DNA of 64,000 nucleotides, from NCBI GenBank assembly GCA_963784135.1, contig CAWAQG010000003.1, forward strand, positions 62,001-126,000. Direction: 5' to 3'. Made by a program: the position numbers and the translations under genes. This stretch comes from JADFXI01 sp963784135. GTDB lineage: Bacteria > Nitrospirota > Thermodesulfovibrionia > Thermodesulfovibrionales > Dissulfurispiraceae. Positions within the stretch are counted from its first letter, which is position 1; each line of letters begins with the position of its first letter. Positions 8,283 through 16,294 of this stretch are shown piece after piece. The notes below the pieces were generated by a model. It did not search any database, was not told the DNA's origin, and saw only the letters and a list, made by a program, of their open reading frames with translations.

Positions 8283-9173
8283 CTATAGCCTGTTGCCTAT
8301 CTTTTTATATATGGACGGGTTTACGCGGCTCAAAGGCAGGTTCATGCCGCTGAGCGTCTCGGACATCCCTATGAAAATATAGCCGCCTGGAACTGTGTGC
8401 CGGCAAAACCGGTCCAATAACCTTTCCTGGGTAGGCTTGTCAAAGTAAATAAATACGTTTCTGCAGAAGATACTGTCCAGAGGCTCCCGCATGCCGAAAT
8501 CCTCCTCCATAAAGTTCAGCCTTCGGAATTTTACAAGGGCCCTCAGTTCAGGCACAATCCTGACAAGGCCGTTGTTGCTGCCCTTTCCCCTCAGGAGATA
8601 TTTCTTTCTCAACGGCATCGGGATCGGGGTGATCCTTTCCTCGGGATAAATGCCTCTCTTTGCAACCTCCAAAACCCTGCTCGAGATATCAGTAGCGAGT
8701 ACCGTATACTGGAAACCCAAACCCGGGTATCTATCGGCAAATTCGTTCAGTACCATAGCAAGGGTATAAGGTTCCTCTCCGGTTGAACAACCCGCGCTCC
8801 ATACCATAAACCTCCTGGCCACGCCGGAGCCCTGAGACTTTACCATCTCCGGCAATACCTCCTGCATCAGATAATCAAAGTGCTCCGGCTCCCTGAAAAA
8901 ATCGGTCTTGTTGGTTGTGACCATATCGATCGTATGGACCAGCTCGCTCTCAACCCCTTCATTGCTGAAAAGGTAATCGCAGTATTCGCTGAACGATTTG
9001 AGACCCAGAATACGCAGTCTTTTCTGAAGGCGGGATTCGAGCATGGTCTTCTTTGCGTCAGGCATCTTGATACCGAGTTCAGCCTCGATAAATTCACTTA
9101 GCCGGCGAAAGTCGTGCGAGGACATATGCGGCAGTCTATCGTTAAATTCCCGGCTTATATCATCCATAATCAC
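8283..9173 (-). CDS. cheR: Chemotaxis protein methyltransferase CheR
   Basis: A 296-residue S-adenosylmethionine-dependent methyltransferase that methylates receptor glutamates. The N-terminal helical domain is followed by the SAM-binding core (MVWSAGCSTGEEPYTLAMVL) and SIFCRNVFIYFDKPTQERLL, both CheR signatures. No receptor-tethering pentapeptide module or TPR extension is present. The C-terminus KIGNRL and stop codon are encoded by heptads continuous with hairpin H1, suggesting that the repeat has rewritten the gene end. cheR sits between cheW and cheB in the same direction. Confidence 0.96.
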   Translation of the reverse strand: MIMDDISREFNDRLPHMSSHDFRRLSEFIEAELGIKMPDAKKTMLESRLQKRLRILGLKSFSEYCDYLFSNEGVESELVHTIDMVTTNKTDFFREPEHFDYLMQEVLPEMVKSQGSGVARRFMVWSAGCSTGEEPYTLAMVLNEFADRYPGLGFQYTVLATDISSRVLEVAKRGIYPEERITPIPMPLRKKYLLRGKGSNNGLVRIVPELRALVKFRRLNFMEEDFGMREPLDSIFCRNVFIYFDKPTQERLLDRFCRHTVPGGYIFIGMSETLSGMNLPLSRVNPSIYKKIGNRL

Positions 9174-9190
9174 ATCAGGTCAGGAAACAT

Positions 9191-9297
9191 AGGGTCAGGG
9201 GTCAAGGGGCAAGGGTCATGGATAAAAAGTAAAAAACCTCTTTCTGTTCTCTTGACCCTTGCCACTTGACCCTTGACCCTTTTTTACTCTTGACCCA
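9191..9297. repeat. Heptamer-repeat hairpin H2 (cheR/cheW junction)
   Basis: The left arm is agggtca, ggggtca, aggggca, agggtca; the right arm repeats ttgaccc with one ttgccac variant and a further copy near 9290. The spacer ATAAAAAGTAAAAAACCTCT resembles that of H1. It starts within a few bases of the cheW stop codon. Confidence 0.85.
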
Positions 9298-9807
9298 TTA
9301 TCTATCCTCAACCACGGGCATTTCTTTCCTGGCGTCCTGAACAATGGAGAGTTCATCGGCAGAAAAAACCTTGTCGATATCGAGGATCATGATGAAATGG
9401 TTATCACGTTTACCCATGCCCTTTATAAACTCCGTCCTCAGCCTCGTGCCTATCCTCGGGGCAGGCTCTATCTGCTCCGGCTCAAGGTCTACGACCTCCT
9501 GCACTGAATCCGCCAGCGCGCCGAGCACGGCTGTCTCGCCCTCTATCGAAATCTCAACAATGATTATGCATGTATTCACCGTCTTTTCAGTTTTAGACAT
9601 GCCGAATTTAAGCCTCATGTCCACTACCGGCACCACGTTGCCTCTCAGGTTTATTACACCCCTCATAAATTCGGGGGTCCTCGGCACCTTCGTCACTGTA
9701 GTGAAATCGAGGACCTCCCGCACCTTTGATATATCCAGCGCGAAAACCTCATCTTCAAGCTTGAATGTGAGATATTGGGTCGTTTCAGAAATGCCTGCAA
9801 CACTCAT
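9298..9807 (-). CDS. cheW: Chemotaxis coupling protein CheW
   Basis: A 169-residue single CheW domain that links receptors to CheA. Typical segments are YLTFKLEDEVFALDISKVREVLDF, RGVINLRGNVVPVVDMRLKFG and VDLEPEQIEPAPRIG. It lies between a receptor gene and cheR in the cluster. The C-terminus VVEDR is followed at once by the heptad arm of H2. Confidence 0.95.
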   Translation of the reverse strand: MSVAGISETTQYLTFKLEDEVFALDISKVREVLDFTTVTKVPRTPEFMRGVINLRGNVVPVVDMRLKFGMSKTEKTVNTCIIIVEISIEGETAVLGALADSVQEVVDLEPEQIEPAPRIGTRLRTEFIKGMGKRDNHFIMILDIDKVFSADELSIVQDARKEMPVVEDR

Positions 9808-9828
9808 AAACGCCTCCTTTAAAAATCA

Positions 9829-9904
9829 GGTTATAGGTCATCGGTTATTGGTAATAGGTCATTGAATAAATTTTTATTACTTTGCCCATTACCTATTACC
9901 TATA
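9829..9904. repeat. Heptamer-repeat hairpin H3 (cheW/receptor junction)
   Basis: The left arm is ggttata, ggtcatc, ggttatt, ggtaata, ggtcatt; the right arm is cattacc, tattacc, tata. The spacer (attgaataaatttttatta) resembles the reverse of the H7/H8 spacer, putting H3 in the ATAGGTC class. Confidence 0.8.
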
Positions 9905-9906
9905 TT

Positions 9907-11622
9907 TTAATATTTCTCAAATTCCTTATCTCCTTCATCCCCTTTGCCTGCCTCGCCCATATCAAGGGCAATGCCGCGCCTTCCCTCCGGTTTCCCTGCT
10001 ATGGTCTTTGGCCCTTTAGGCCCTTCGACCTTTTTGATTTCATGCCCTAAATGAGCTACTTTAACTTTGTGTTCAGGCTTCCTGATAGTCCTCGCCATGA
10101 TCCGGGCAGCACCTGATTCGTCTGTCTTGAAGAACGCAATGGAACTCTGCAGCAAGTCTGCCTGGGAGGCCAATTCCTCTGAAGTTGAAGCCAGTTCCTC
10201 TGCCGCACCCGCATTCTGCTGTATCACCTGGTCCAATTGCTGTATGGCCTGGTTTATCTGCCCTGCGCCTGAGTCCTGCTCCCTGCTCCCCGCGCTTATC
10301 TCCTGAACAAGTTCCGCTGTCTTCTGGATGTCAGGCACCAGTTTGGCAAGCATCTCTCCGGCCTTCTCCGCTATCTGCACGCTGCTTGACGATAAATGGC
10401 TTATCTCTCCCGCCGCAGTCTGGCTGCGTTCCGCCAGCTTCCTTACCTCTGAGGCAACTACCGCAAAGCCCTTGCCGTGCTCTCCGGCCCTTGCCGCCTC
10501 TATCGCCGCGTTCAATGCCAGCAGGTTAGTTTGACGTGCTATCTCTTCAATTATAGTTATTTTGCCTGCTATCTCTTTCATGGCTCCGACTGTCTCCGCT
10601 ACAGCTTTGCCGCCCTCTATTGCATCATTGGCCGACTTCTGCGCTATCTTTTCCGTTTGATGTGAGTTATCGGAGTTCTGCCTTATATTGGAAGTCATCT
10701 CTTCCATGGATGAGGAGGTCTCTTCTATAGAGGCGGCCTGTTCCGTCGCCCCCTGTGAAATCTGTTGTGCACCCGAGCTTAACTCCTGACTGCCTGACGC
10801 GACATTGTCCGATGCCGACTTGACATCGCCCACTATAGCCGTTAACTTCTCGACCATATTCTTCATAGCGGTCAGCAACTGCCCCAGTTCGTCTGTGCTA
10901 TTAACGTCTATGTGCACCCTGAGGTCCCCCTGCGCCAACTGGTTCATTACATTAACACCCTCGCTTAAAGGCAGCGTAATGCTGCGGGTCAGGAACAACG
11001 CTATAACGATAGCCAGAGCAATTGCTATGCCGCCCAGAGAGAACAACAATATGCGTGCTTTGTTATAGGAGTTCACCGCTTCCTCGTGACGCATCTGGTT
11101 GCGGTCCTCCATATGCTTTTTCAATTCTTCTATTTTATCGAGCAATTTGCGTGCCGCAGGTCTGGCTTCCCTGTCCAACAGGTCGGTCCCCTCGTCGTTC
11201 TTATTTGCCAAGGCCAGTTCCAGCACCTTATTATTCAGAGGCCTTGCCGCAGCCCTTTCAGTTTTTATTGCTGCAATTATATCAAGCGCCTTTGAATCAT
11301 CTTTCGCAGTCAATTCTTCCACTTTTGTAAAGGCCTCATCAATTTTGGCTCTCATTTCCATGATATTCTTGTTCTGCTCCTGTCTCTTGTCCATGTCCTT
11401 TGTCAAATACACGTTACGGAGACTGATACCAACTTCCTCCTGATTAATTACCATATTATTGAGATAGGCCAGCCGGACATTGTTGATCTTTACTATACGC
11501 TCGAGATTTGCATCGATTCCAGCCATTGTATTTATTGCCACTAAGATAAGAACTACCATCAGTATAAGGACCAGTCCGAACCCCAACCCCAATCTCACCC
11601 CGACCTTCATGTTTTTTAACAT
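9907..11622 (-). CDS. Methyl-accepting chemotaxis protein
   Basis: A 571-residue membrane receptor. TM1 is at about 8-30 (LGLGFGLVLILMVVLILVAI), a periplasmic four-helix-bundle domain of about 150 residues follows, TM2 is at about 192-212, then a HAMP domain (SEGVNVMNQLAQGDLRVHI). The cytoplasmic signalling hairpin has the invariant tip EIARQTNLLALNAAIEAARAGEHGKGFAVVASEVRKLAERS. The C-terminal tail is charged and has no CheR-binding pentapeptide. It lies directly downstream of cheA (9 bp) and upstream of cheW, so it is probably the main receptor of this array. The ligand is unknown; the periplasmic domain resembles the 4HB_MCP type. Confidence 0.94.
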   Translation of the reverse strand: MLKNMKVGVRLGLGFGLVLILMVVLILVAINTMAGIDANLERIVKINNVRLAYLNNMVINQEEVGISLRNVYLTKDMDKRQEQNKNIMEMRAKIDEAFTKVEELTAKDDSKALDIIAAIKTERAAARPLNNKVLELALANKNDEGTDLLDREARPAARKLLDKIEELKKHMEDRNQMRHEEAVNSYNKARILLFSLGGIAIALAIVIALFLTRSITLPLSEGVNVMNQLAQGDLRVHIDVNSTDELGQLLTAMKNMVEKLTAIVGDVKSASDNVASGSQELSSGAQQISQGATEQAASIEETSSSMEEMTSNIRQNSDNSHQTEKIAQKSANDAIEGGKAVAETVGAMKEIAGKITIIEEIARQTNLLALNAAIEAARAGEHGKGFAVVASEVRKLAERSQTAAGEISHLSSSSVQIAEKAGEMLAKLVPDIQKTAELVQEISAGSREQDSGAGQINQAIQQLDQVIQQNAGAAEELASTSEELASQADLLQSSIAFFKTDESGAARIMARTIRKPEHKVKVAHLGHEIKKVEGPKGPKTIAGKPEGRRGIALDMGEAGKGDEGDKEFEKY

Positions 11623-11631
11623 TTTTCCCCC

Positions 11632-13812
11632 TTATTTAATATTCCTTTCCGTCGATTGGACCAGTTTTGGGACATCAAGAATGAGCGCAACAGTACCGTC
11701 GCCCATGATAGTTGCGCCGGATATCCCTTCCATATCCCTGTATAATCTGCCCAGTGACTTGATAACAGCCTGTACCTCGCCGAATAATTCATCCACAACC
11801 AGCCCTGTCTTCTGGCCGGCGTATCTGACCACCACGATATTTTCATATGCCGTCCGGTTGTTCGATGTGCAAAAAACATCTCTGAGCCTTATATACGGCA
11901 GGACTTCGCCGCGCAGGTTGACATAATTCCTCCTGCCTTCAGCTTCACGGTCCTGCTCCGACAATTCAATACACTCAACAACCATATCCAGCGGTATTAC
12001 ATAAGATGCTTCCCCCACCCCTACCATAAAGCCGTCAATGATAGCGAGGGTCAGAGGCAGACGGATGCGCACCGTTGTGCCGGTATTTTCCCCGCTCTCG
12101 ACATCAACAGTACCCCGCAGGGCTTCGATATTGCGCCTTACCACATCCATGCCGACGCCGCGCCCTGAAACTTTGGTCACCTGTTCGGCAGTAGAGAACC
12201 CGGGCTCAAATATAAGGCGAAACAACTCGCCGTCCGATAATGTCTGGTCATGGCCGACCAGCCCACGCTCCAAAGCTTTTTTCAGGATCTTTTCCCGGCT
12301 GAGCCCGCTGCCGTCATCAGAGACTTCTATCACAATGCTGCCGGCATCATTATACGCGTTCAGCCTTATAGTCCCCATGCCGGGTTTTCCTTTTGCAATA
12401 CGCATGTCAGGCTGTTCGATCCCGTGGTCCGCCGCATTGCGCACCAGATGCATCAGCGGGTCGCTGATCTTCTCGACAATGGTTTTGTCCACTTCGGTCT
12501 CGCCTCCGCCTATCAGCAGTTCGATGTCCTTGCCTGTATCATGGCAGATATCACGCACTACTCTCTGGAAACGGCTGAAGACCTCGTTTATAGGCATCAT
12601 GCGGACCTGCATGGCCTTGTCCCTGATCTCTTCAACCAGCCGGGACATGCCCGAGGAGGATTCGGACAAGCCGCTGTCCTGTATCCGGTGGGCCTGCTGG
12701 CCTATGTTAGCGTTTGCGATTACCAGTTCTCCGACCAGGGTCACGAGCTGGTCCAATTTATTGGTGTCGACACGGATGGTCTTTGCCTCCTGCGCCTTGA
12801 CCTCCCTGACCTTTTTCTGTTTCTCAATGGCCGCATCCACCACCTCGGGAGATACCATGCCCTCTTTCACCAATATTTCTCCGATAGTCCGGGCCTTGGT
12901 CTCCTCCTCTGCAGCCGTCCGGAACGACGCAGCCAGCGCTCTCTGCTCCTGCAATGCCTCCTCTATTTCAGCGGGCGTCAGAGCCCCGCCTTTGACGAGC
13001 AGTTCACCCAGTCTTAACGGATCTTCCGGCAGGTCGTGTATGAGCTGAATATATGATCCGATATTGCTCCTCGGCGGCAATATGCGGATCTTGCTGTCCT
13101 CCCTCACAAATTCAAATACATCGTCAATCGTCTTTTTATCAAAACTGCTCCTGAAGTCGATCTCAAAACCGAGATAAAACTCTTCCGGGTCCATTTTATC
13201 AGAGGCAGGGATGGCATCATACAGGGTAGCAATGTGCACAATCTCACCCAGTTTGGACAAGTAGCTTATAAATGATATAGGGTCCATTCCATCCCTCAAA
13301 ACATTCCGGCTTAACCTAAGGGATATATGCCAGTTTTCGGTCTCGACTTTCCTGCCTGCCAGGGGCTCTTCTTCTTTTTCTTCTTTGACTGCAGGCTGTT
13401 CTTTGCCTTCCCCTTTGCCGCTATCCAGGTTGAAGGACAACTGGTCAAGAAGAGAGCGCTCTACAGATTGCAGCTCCGGGCCCAATACTTTGTCGTCACC
13501 CGAGGATGCGAGTTCCACAAGATTTGCTATATGGTCCCGGCATTTCAGGAGCAGACCTATCAAATCGCCTGTAATCCCGATTTCGCCCTGGCGAACTTTT
13601 TCCATTAAGCTCTCAACCTTGTGTGTAAACCTCTCTACAGACTCGACTCCCACAATCCCGGCAGATCCCTTGATAGTATGGGCTGCGCGGAACAGGGCAT
13701 TGATTGTCTCTTCATCGTCAGGGGCCCCTTCAAGACGCAGAAGGGCGCTTTCCATATCATGGAGCAATTCAGTCGCCTCAATTACAAAAGTCTGTTTTAC
13801 ATCCACTTCCAT
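11632..13812 (-). CDS. cheA: Chemotaxis histidine kinase CheA with two RLG...Q motifs
   Basis: A 726-residue CheA. The P1 domain has phospho-accepting H45 (AAHTIKGSAG). An acidic linker follows (about 130-155), then a second domain (about 160-245). Residues 266-290 and 308-332 are two repeats, RLGELLVKGGALTPAEIEEA... and TIGEILVKEGMVSPEVVDAA..., resembling the MshEN fold of pilus ATPases. P3 dimerisation (about 345-410), the HATPase core (HLVRNAADHGIEQP, SDDGSGL, GRGVGMDVV) and the C-terminal CheW-like P5 domain complete it. It phosphorylates CheY and CheB. The P2 region lacks an obvious CheY-binding motif. The RLG motifs suggest an extra ligand input, possibly cyclic di-GMP, but that is inference. 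Confidence 0.95.
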   Translation of the reverse strand: MEVDVKQTFVIEATELLHDMESALLRLEGAPDDEETINALFRAAHTIKGSAGIVGVESVERFTHKVESLMEKVRQGEIGITGDLIGLLLKCRDHIANLVELASSGDDKVLGPELQSVERSLLDQLSFNLDSGKGEGKEQPAVKEEKEEEPLAGRKVETENWHISLRLSRNVLRDGMDPISFISYLSKLGEIVHIATLYDAIPASDKMDPEEFYLGFEIDFRSSFDKKTIDDVFEFVREDSKIRILPPRSNIGSYIQLIHDLPEDPLRLGELLVKGGALTPAEIEEALQEQRALAASFRTAAEEETKARTIGEILVKEGMVSPEVVDAAIEKQKKVREVKAQEAKTIRVDTNKLDQLVTLVGELVIANANIGQQAHRIQDSGLSESSSGMSRLVEEIRDKAMQVRMMPINEVFSRFQRVVRDICHDTGKDIELLIGGGETEVDKTIVEKISDPLMHLVRNAADHGIEQPDMRIAKGKPGMGTIRLNAYNDAGSIVIEVSDDGSGLSREKILKKALERGLVGHDQTLSDGELFRLIFEPGFSTAEQVTKVSGRGVGMDVVRRNIEALRGTVDVESGENTGTTVRIRLPLTLAIIDGFMVGVGEASYVIPLDMVVECIELSEQDREAEGRRNYVNLRGEVLPYIRLRDVFCTSNNRTAYENIVVVRYAGQKTGLVVDELFGEVQAVIKSLGRLYRDMEGISGATIMGDGTVALILDVPKLVQSTERNIK

Positions 13813-13842
13813 ATCTTCTCCTAATCAAAATAATATGGTCTC

Positions 13843-13983
13843 GTAAAAAGTCGTCATACCCGCGAAGGCGGGTATCCAGAGCATAAGCAACTACCTGAAA
13901 AGACTGGATTCCCGTTTTCACCAACAGTAGGTGCTCTTAAGCACGGGAATGACGAAAATACGCTTTCCCAGACTTTTTACAAC
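13843..13983. repeat. Compound palindromic repeat, gtcattcccgc type (cheA/STAS junction)
   Basis: The outer arms CGTAAAAAGTC and GACTTTTTAC enclose a palindrome cgtcatacccgcgaaggcgg-gtatccag, a second arm pair tggattcccgt/cacgggaatgacg, and an A/T linker. It is related to the palindromes at 40144, 41475, 56460 and 56552. Confidence 0.7.
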
Positions 13984-13994
13984 ATCGTCAATTC

Positions 13995-14294
13995 TTAATT
14001 TCGGGCAAAATAATCCTTCATGTTAAACAATTCCAGCACATTCGTTGTTGCCGGGCTGCACGAAATAATTCTGAACCCCTTGTTTAAAGCGACCGCTTCA
14101 CGTTTGGCGAGTATTAACAACTGTAACCCTGTCGTATCCATCTCATTGACCTGCGATAGGTCCATTTCCAATTCTGAACACTCGTTCAGGTTATCCAAAA
14201 GGTCTTTTTTAAGGTCGGCAGCATTGAAGATAGTCATATCACCTTCTATACGCATCTTACAAATCCCATCATTTTTTTCGGTGTTTACAGTCAT
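13995..14294 (-). CDS. STAS-domain protein (anti-sigma-factor antagonist-like)
   Basis: A 99-residue single STAS domain (SpoIIAA/MlaB-like fold). The segment VNEMDTTGLQLLILAKREA holds the usual phosphorylation site, with D53-T54-T55 in place of DSS. Such proteins in che clusters may link the receptor array to a partner-switching kinase or scaffold complex; no anti-sigma factor kinase is found next to it. It lies between cheY and cheA on the same strand. Function beyond protein-protein switching cannot be assigned. Confidence 0.8.
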   Translation of the reverse strand: MTVNTEKNDGICKMRIEGDMTIFNAADLKKDLLDNLNECSELEMDLSQVNEMDTTGLQLLILAKREAVALNKGFRIISCSPATTNVLELFNMKDYFARN

Positions 14295-14316
14295 GCGTTC
14301 TCCTCAATCACAACAT

Positions 14317-14396
14317 CGTGAAACGTGAATCGTGAAACGTTAAAAAAAGTTTTTTGCCTTTAGTCTTTATTCACGATTCACGGTTCACGTTTCACG
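14317..14396. repeat. Heptamer-repeat hairpin H4 (STAS/cheY junction)
   Basis: The left arm is cgtgaaa, cgtgaat, cgtgaaa, cgt; the right arm is attcacg, attcacg, gttcacg, tttcacg. The spacer is TTAAAAAAAGTTTTTTGCCT plus a short A/T stretch. A lone arm of the same CGTGAAA class lies after nadE at about 51385-51405. Confidence 0.88.
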
Positions 14397-14401
14397 TTTT
14401 T

Positions 14402-14770
14402 TTAGGGCAATATCAGTTTCGATACCGCCTCAAGCAGCTGCTCCGGCTTGAAAGGCTTTACCATCCAGGCCTTTGCACCTGCAGCCTTGCCTTCCAGCTT
14501 CTTTGCCTCCTGAGACTCGGTGGTCAGCATTATAATAGGTGTGAATTTATAATTGGGCAGTGTTTTGACTGTCTTTAAAAAGGCGATGCCGTCCATATTC
14601 GGCATGTTGACATCGCATATCATCAGGTGCACCTTCTGTCCTGTCAGCTTGCCGACGGCATCCTTGCCGTCAGAGGCCTCTATTATTTCATACCCGGCTT
14701 TTTTCAAGGTAATGCCTACCACCTGACGCATAGACATCGAGTCATCGATCACCATAATCGTTTTAGCCAT
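14402..14770 (-). CDS. cheY: Chemotaxis response regulator CheY
   Basis: A 122-residue stand-alone receiver domain. The acidic pair is in VIDDSMSMRQ, the phospho-acceptor is D53 (ICDVNMPNMDG), T/S in MLTTES and K in WMVKPFKPEQ complete the active site. It is the phosphorylated output of CheA. No cheZ, cheC or cheX phosphatase gene is present in the window. No flagellar gene is near it either, so the output could be a flagellar switch or type IV pili encoded elsewhere. Confidence 0.93.
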   Translation of the reverse strand: MAKTIMVIDDSMSMRQVVGITLKKAGYEIIEASDGKDAVGKLTGQKVHLMICDVNMPNMDGIAFLKTVKTLPNYKFTPIIMLTTESQEAKKLEGKAAGAKAWMVKPFKPEQLLEAVSKLILP

Positions 14771-14848
14771 TTATACCTCCCGCGTCAAAATTCATTATAT
14801 AATAAGTCTCGACCAAAAAAAAGAATATTTTAACAAACGGCAGAATAC

Positions 14849-16219
14849 TCAAAAAAATGTTACGCCGCCGTCCTGCGGCTTTTCTTTTCGGACAGCCTCC
14901 GTCCGGGCAGCCTGGCCCAGCGGCCCGCTTGCAGCGGAAACTGTATCTCTGTGAATGTCCCTCTGCTTTTCCATAACATAATAACCCATCATATTGTCCA
15001 CATCGAACTCGGCAATGCGGCATATTCCCTCAGGGCAGCAGTTCTTCTCAGCTGCGCAGTTTCCTTCCATAGACCTGATATGGCTATCTATGACCGTGAG
15101 CGCCCTTATGATAAGCTCTATCTGCTGGCGGGTTATATCCTGAAACTGGATATGGGCCAGCAGTTCGGTGACCTTTGAAGAAACATCTTCACTGCTCGTG
15201 CCGACCTCGCCCAATATCTGCTTATTCAGGGAATCCAGTCCCCGGTATCCTTCCTCAAGCCGTGAAAGATGTTTTTCAAACTCCGAAAGAATGGATGACT
15301 CCTGCTGATGGGTCTGCTTGTTGAGTTTGTCGGCGAACTCTGTTTCGATGTCGCCGGCCATCTTGACGATGGCCTCGCCGATTTGAGACGCTGCCTGCTC
15401 GGACTGGCCTGACAGTTTGCGCACCTCATCCGCAACCACTGCAAACCCCCTGCCCTGATCGCCGGCCCTCGCAGCCTCAATGGCCGCATTCAGCGCAAGC
15501 AGGTTGGTCTGGTCGCTTATGTCCTTGAGCAACTGCACAAGTTTTGTCATCGACTTTGCATTATCGCTCAATGCATGCACCACCTTATAATCCTTTTGAA
15601 CATCAACAAGGCGCCTGTCTATATATTCCCTCAGGCTCGCTATGGCCTGCACATTGTCGCTCATCGTCTCCTTCGAGTGGGCCGCCATTGTATCGCTCCG
15701 GCTGCGCAGCCCCGAAAGGGTATGGAGCATGCCTGTCATCGACTGGTCTATGCCGTGGGCCTGGCCTATGATCAGGTCTGCCGCGGAGTCGGTCTCTTTT
15801 ACAATATCCGCAAGGTGCGCCCTTGTAAGGTCATTGAATTTAAAAAGGGCATCGAAAAACCGCTGCAGCTTGCCGGACTTCCTCCTGAACGAATCGCTCC
15901 TGACCAACAGTTCATCCAGAATCCCTTTTTCCTTCTCAGCCGCTTTAAATAAAGGTTTGCCGATCCATTTTATGTTTACAAGCAGTATTGCAGCTGCTGT
16001 GGCAAGGGCGAATCCTGCGCTCAGGCAAGCCTCCCTGCCGATGCGGGTCCTGTAAGGCAGAAATATCTTCATCACGTCCAGCACATAGTCGCCAAACAGA
16101 ACAACAAACAGCCATGTGACCATGGCAGCGGAAAAGACAAGGACAGGGAAAAACCACCTGAACTTCCTGACATCCAGAAGGACGAATCCCCTGTCTTTTA
16201 AATTTGAATCATCTGTCAT
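14849..16219 (-). CDS. Methyl-accepting chemotaxis protein with short membrane region
   Basis: A 456-residue receptor-like protein with two N-terminal hydrophobic segments (about 20-44 and 65-82) and only a short loop between them, so it has almost no periplasmic sensor. The signalling domain has the conserved tip DISDQTNLLALNAAIEAARAGDQGRGFAVVADEVRKLSGQS. The C-terminus carries NCCPEGICRIAEFDVDNMMGY, a cysteine cluster that might bind a metal or a redox group. It probably senses a membrane or cytoplasmic signal. It lies between the heme receptor and cheY. Confidence 0.88.
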   Translation of the reverse strand: MTDDSNLKDRGFVLLDVRKFRWFFPVLVFSAAMVTWLFVVLFGDYVLDVMKIFLPYRTRIGREACLSAGFALATAAAILLVNIKWIGKPLFKAAEKEKGILDELLVRSDSFRRKSGKLQRFFDALFKFNDLTRAHLADIVKETDSAADLIIGQAHGIDQSMTGMLHTLSGLRSRSDTMAAHSKETMSDNVQAIASLREYIDRRLVDVQKDYKVVHALSDNAKSMTKLVQLLKDISDQTNLLALNAAIEAARAGDQGRGFAVVADEVRKLSGQSEQAASQIGEAIVKMAGDIETEFADKLNKQTHQQESSILSEFEKHLSRLEEGYRGLDSLNKQILGEVGTSSEDVSSKVTELLAHIQFQDITRQQIELIIRALTVIDSHIRSMEGNCAAEKNCCPEGICRIAEFDVDNMMGYYVMEKQRDIHRDTVSAASGPLGQAARTEAVRKEKPQDGGVTFF

Positions 16220-16294
16220 ATCGTTATATGCGTAGTATTAAATATTCAGAACAAAATTATGTAATACAATACAAGAAATTCCGATTAATGTCTA

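Noticed and set aside
8206..9904. Tandem short repeats as a CRISPR array
   Set aside because: Units are 6-8 bp with no spacers between direct repeats and are arranged as hairpins; no cas genes are present.
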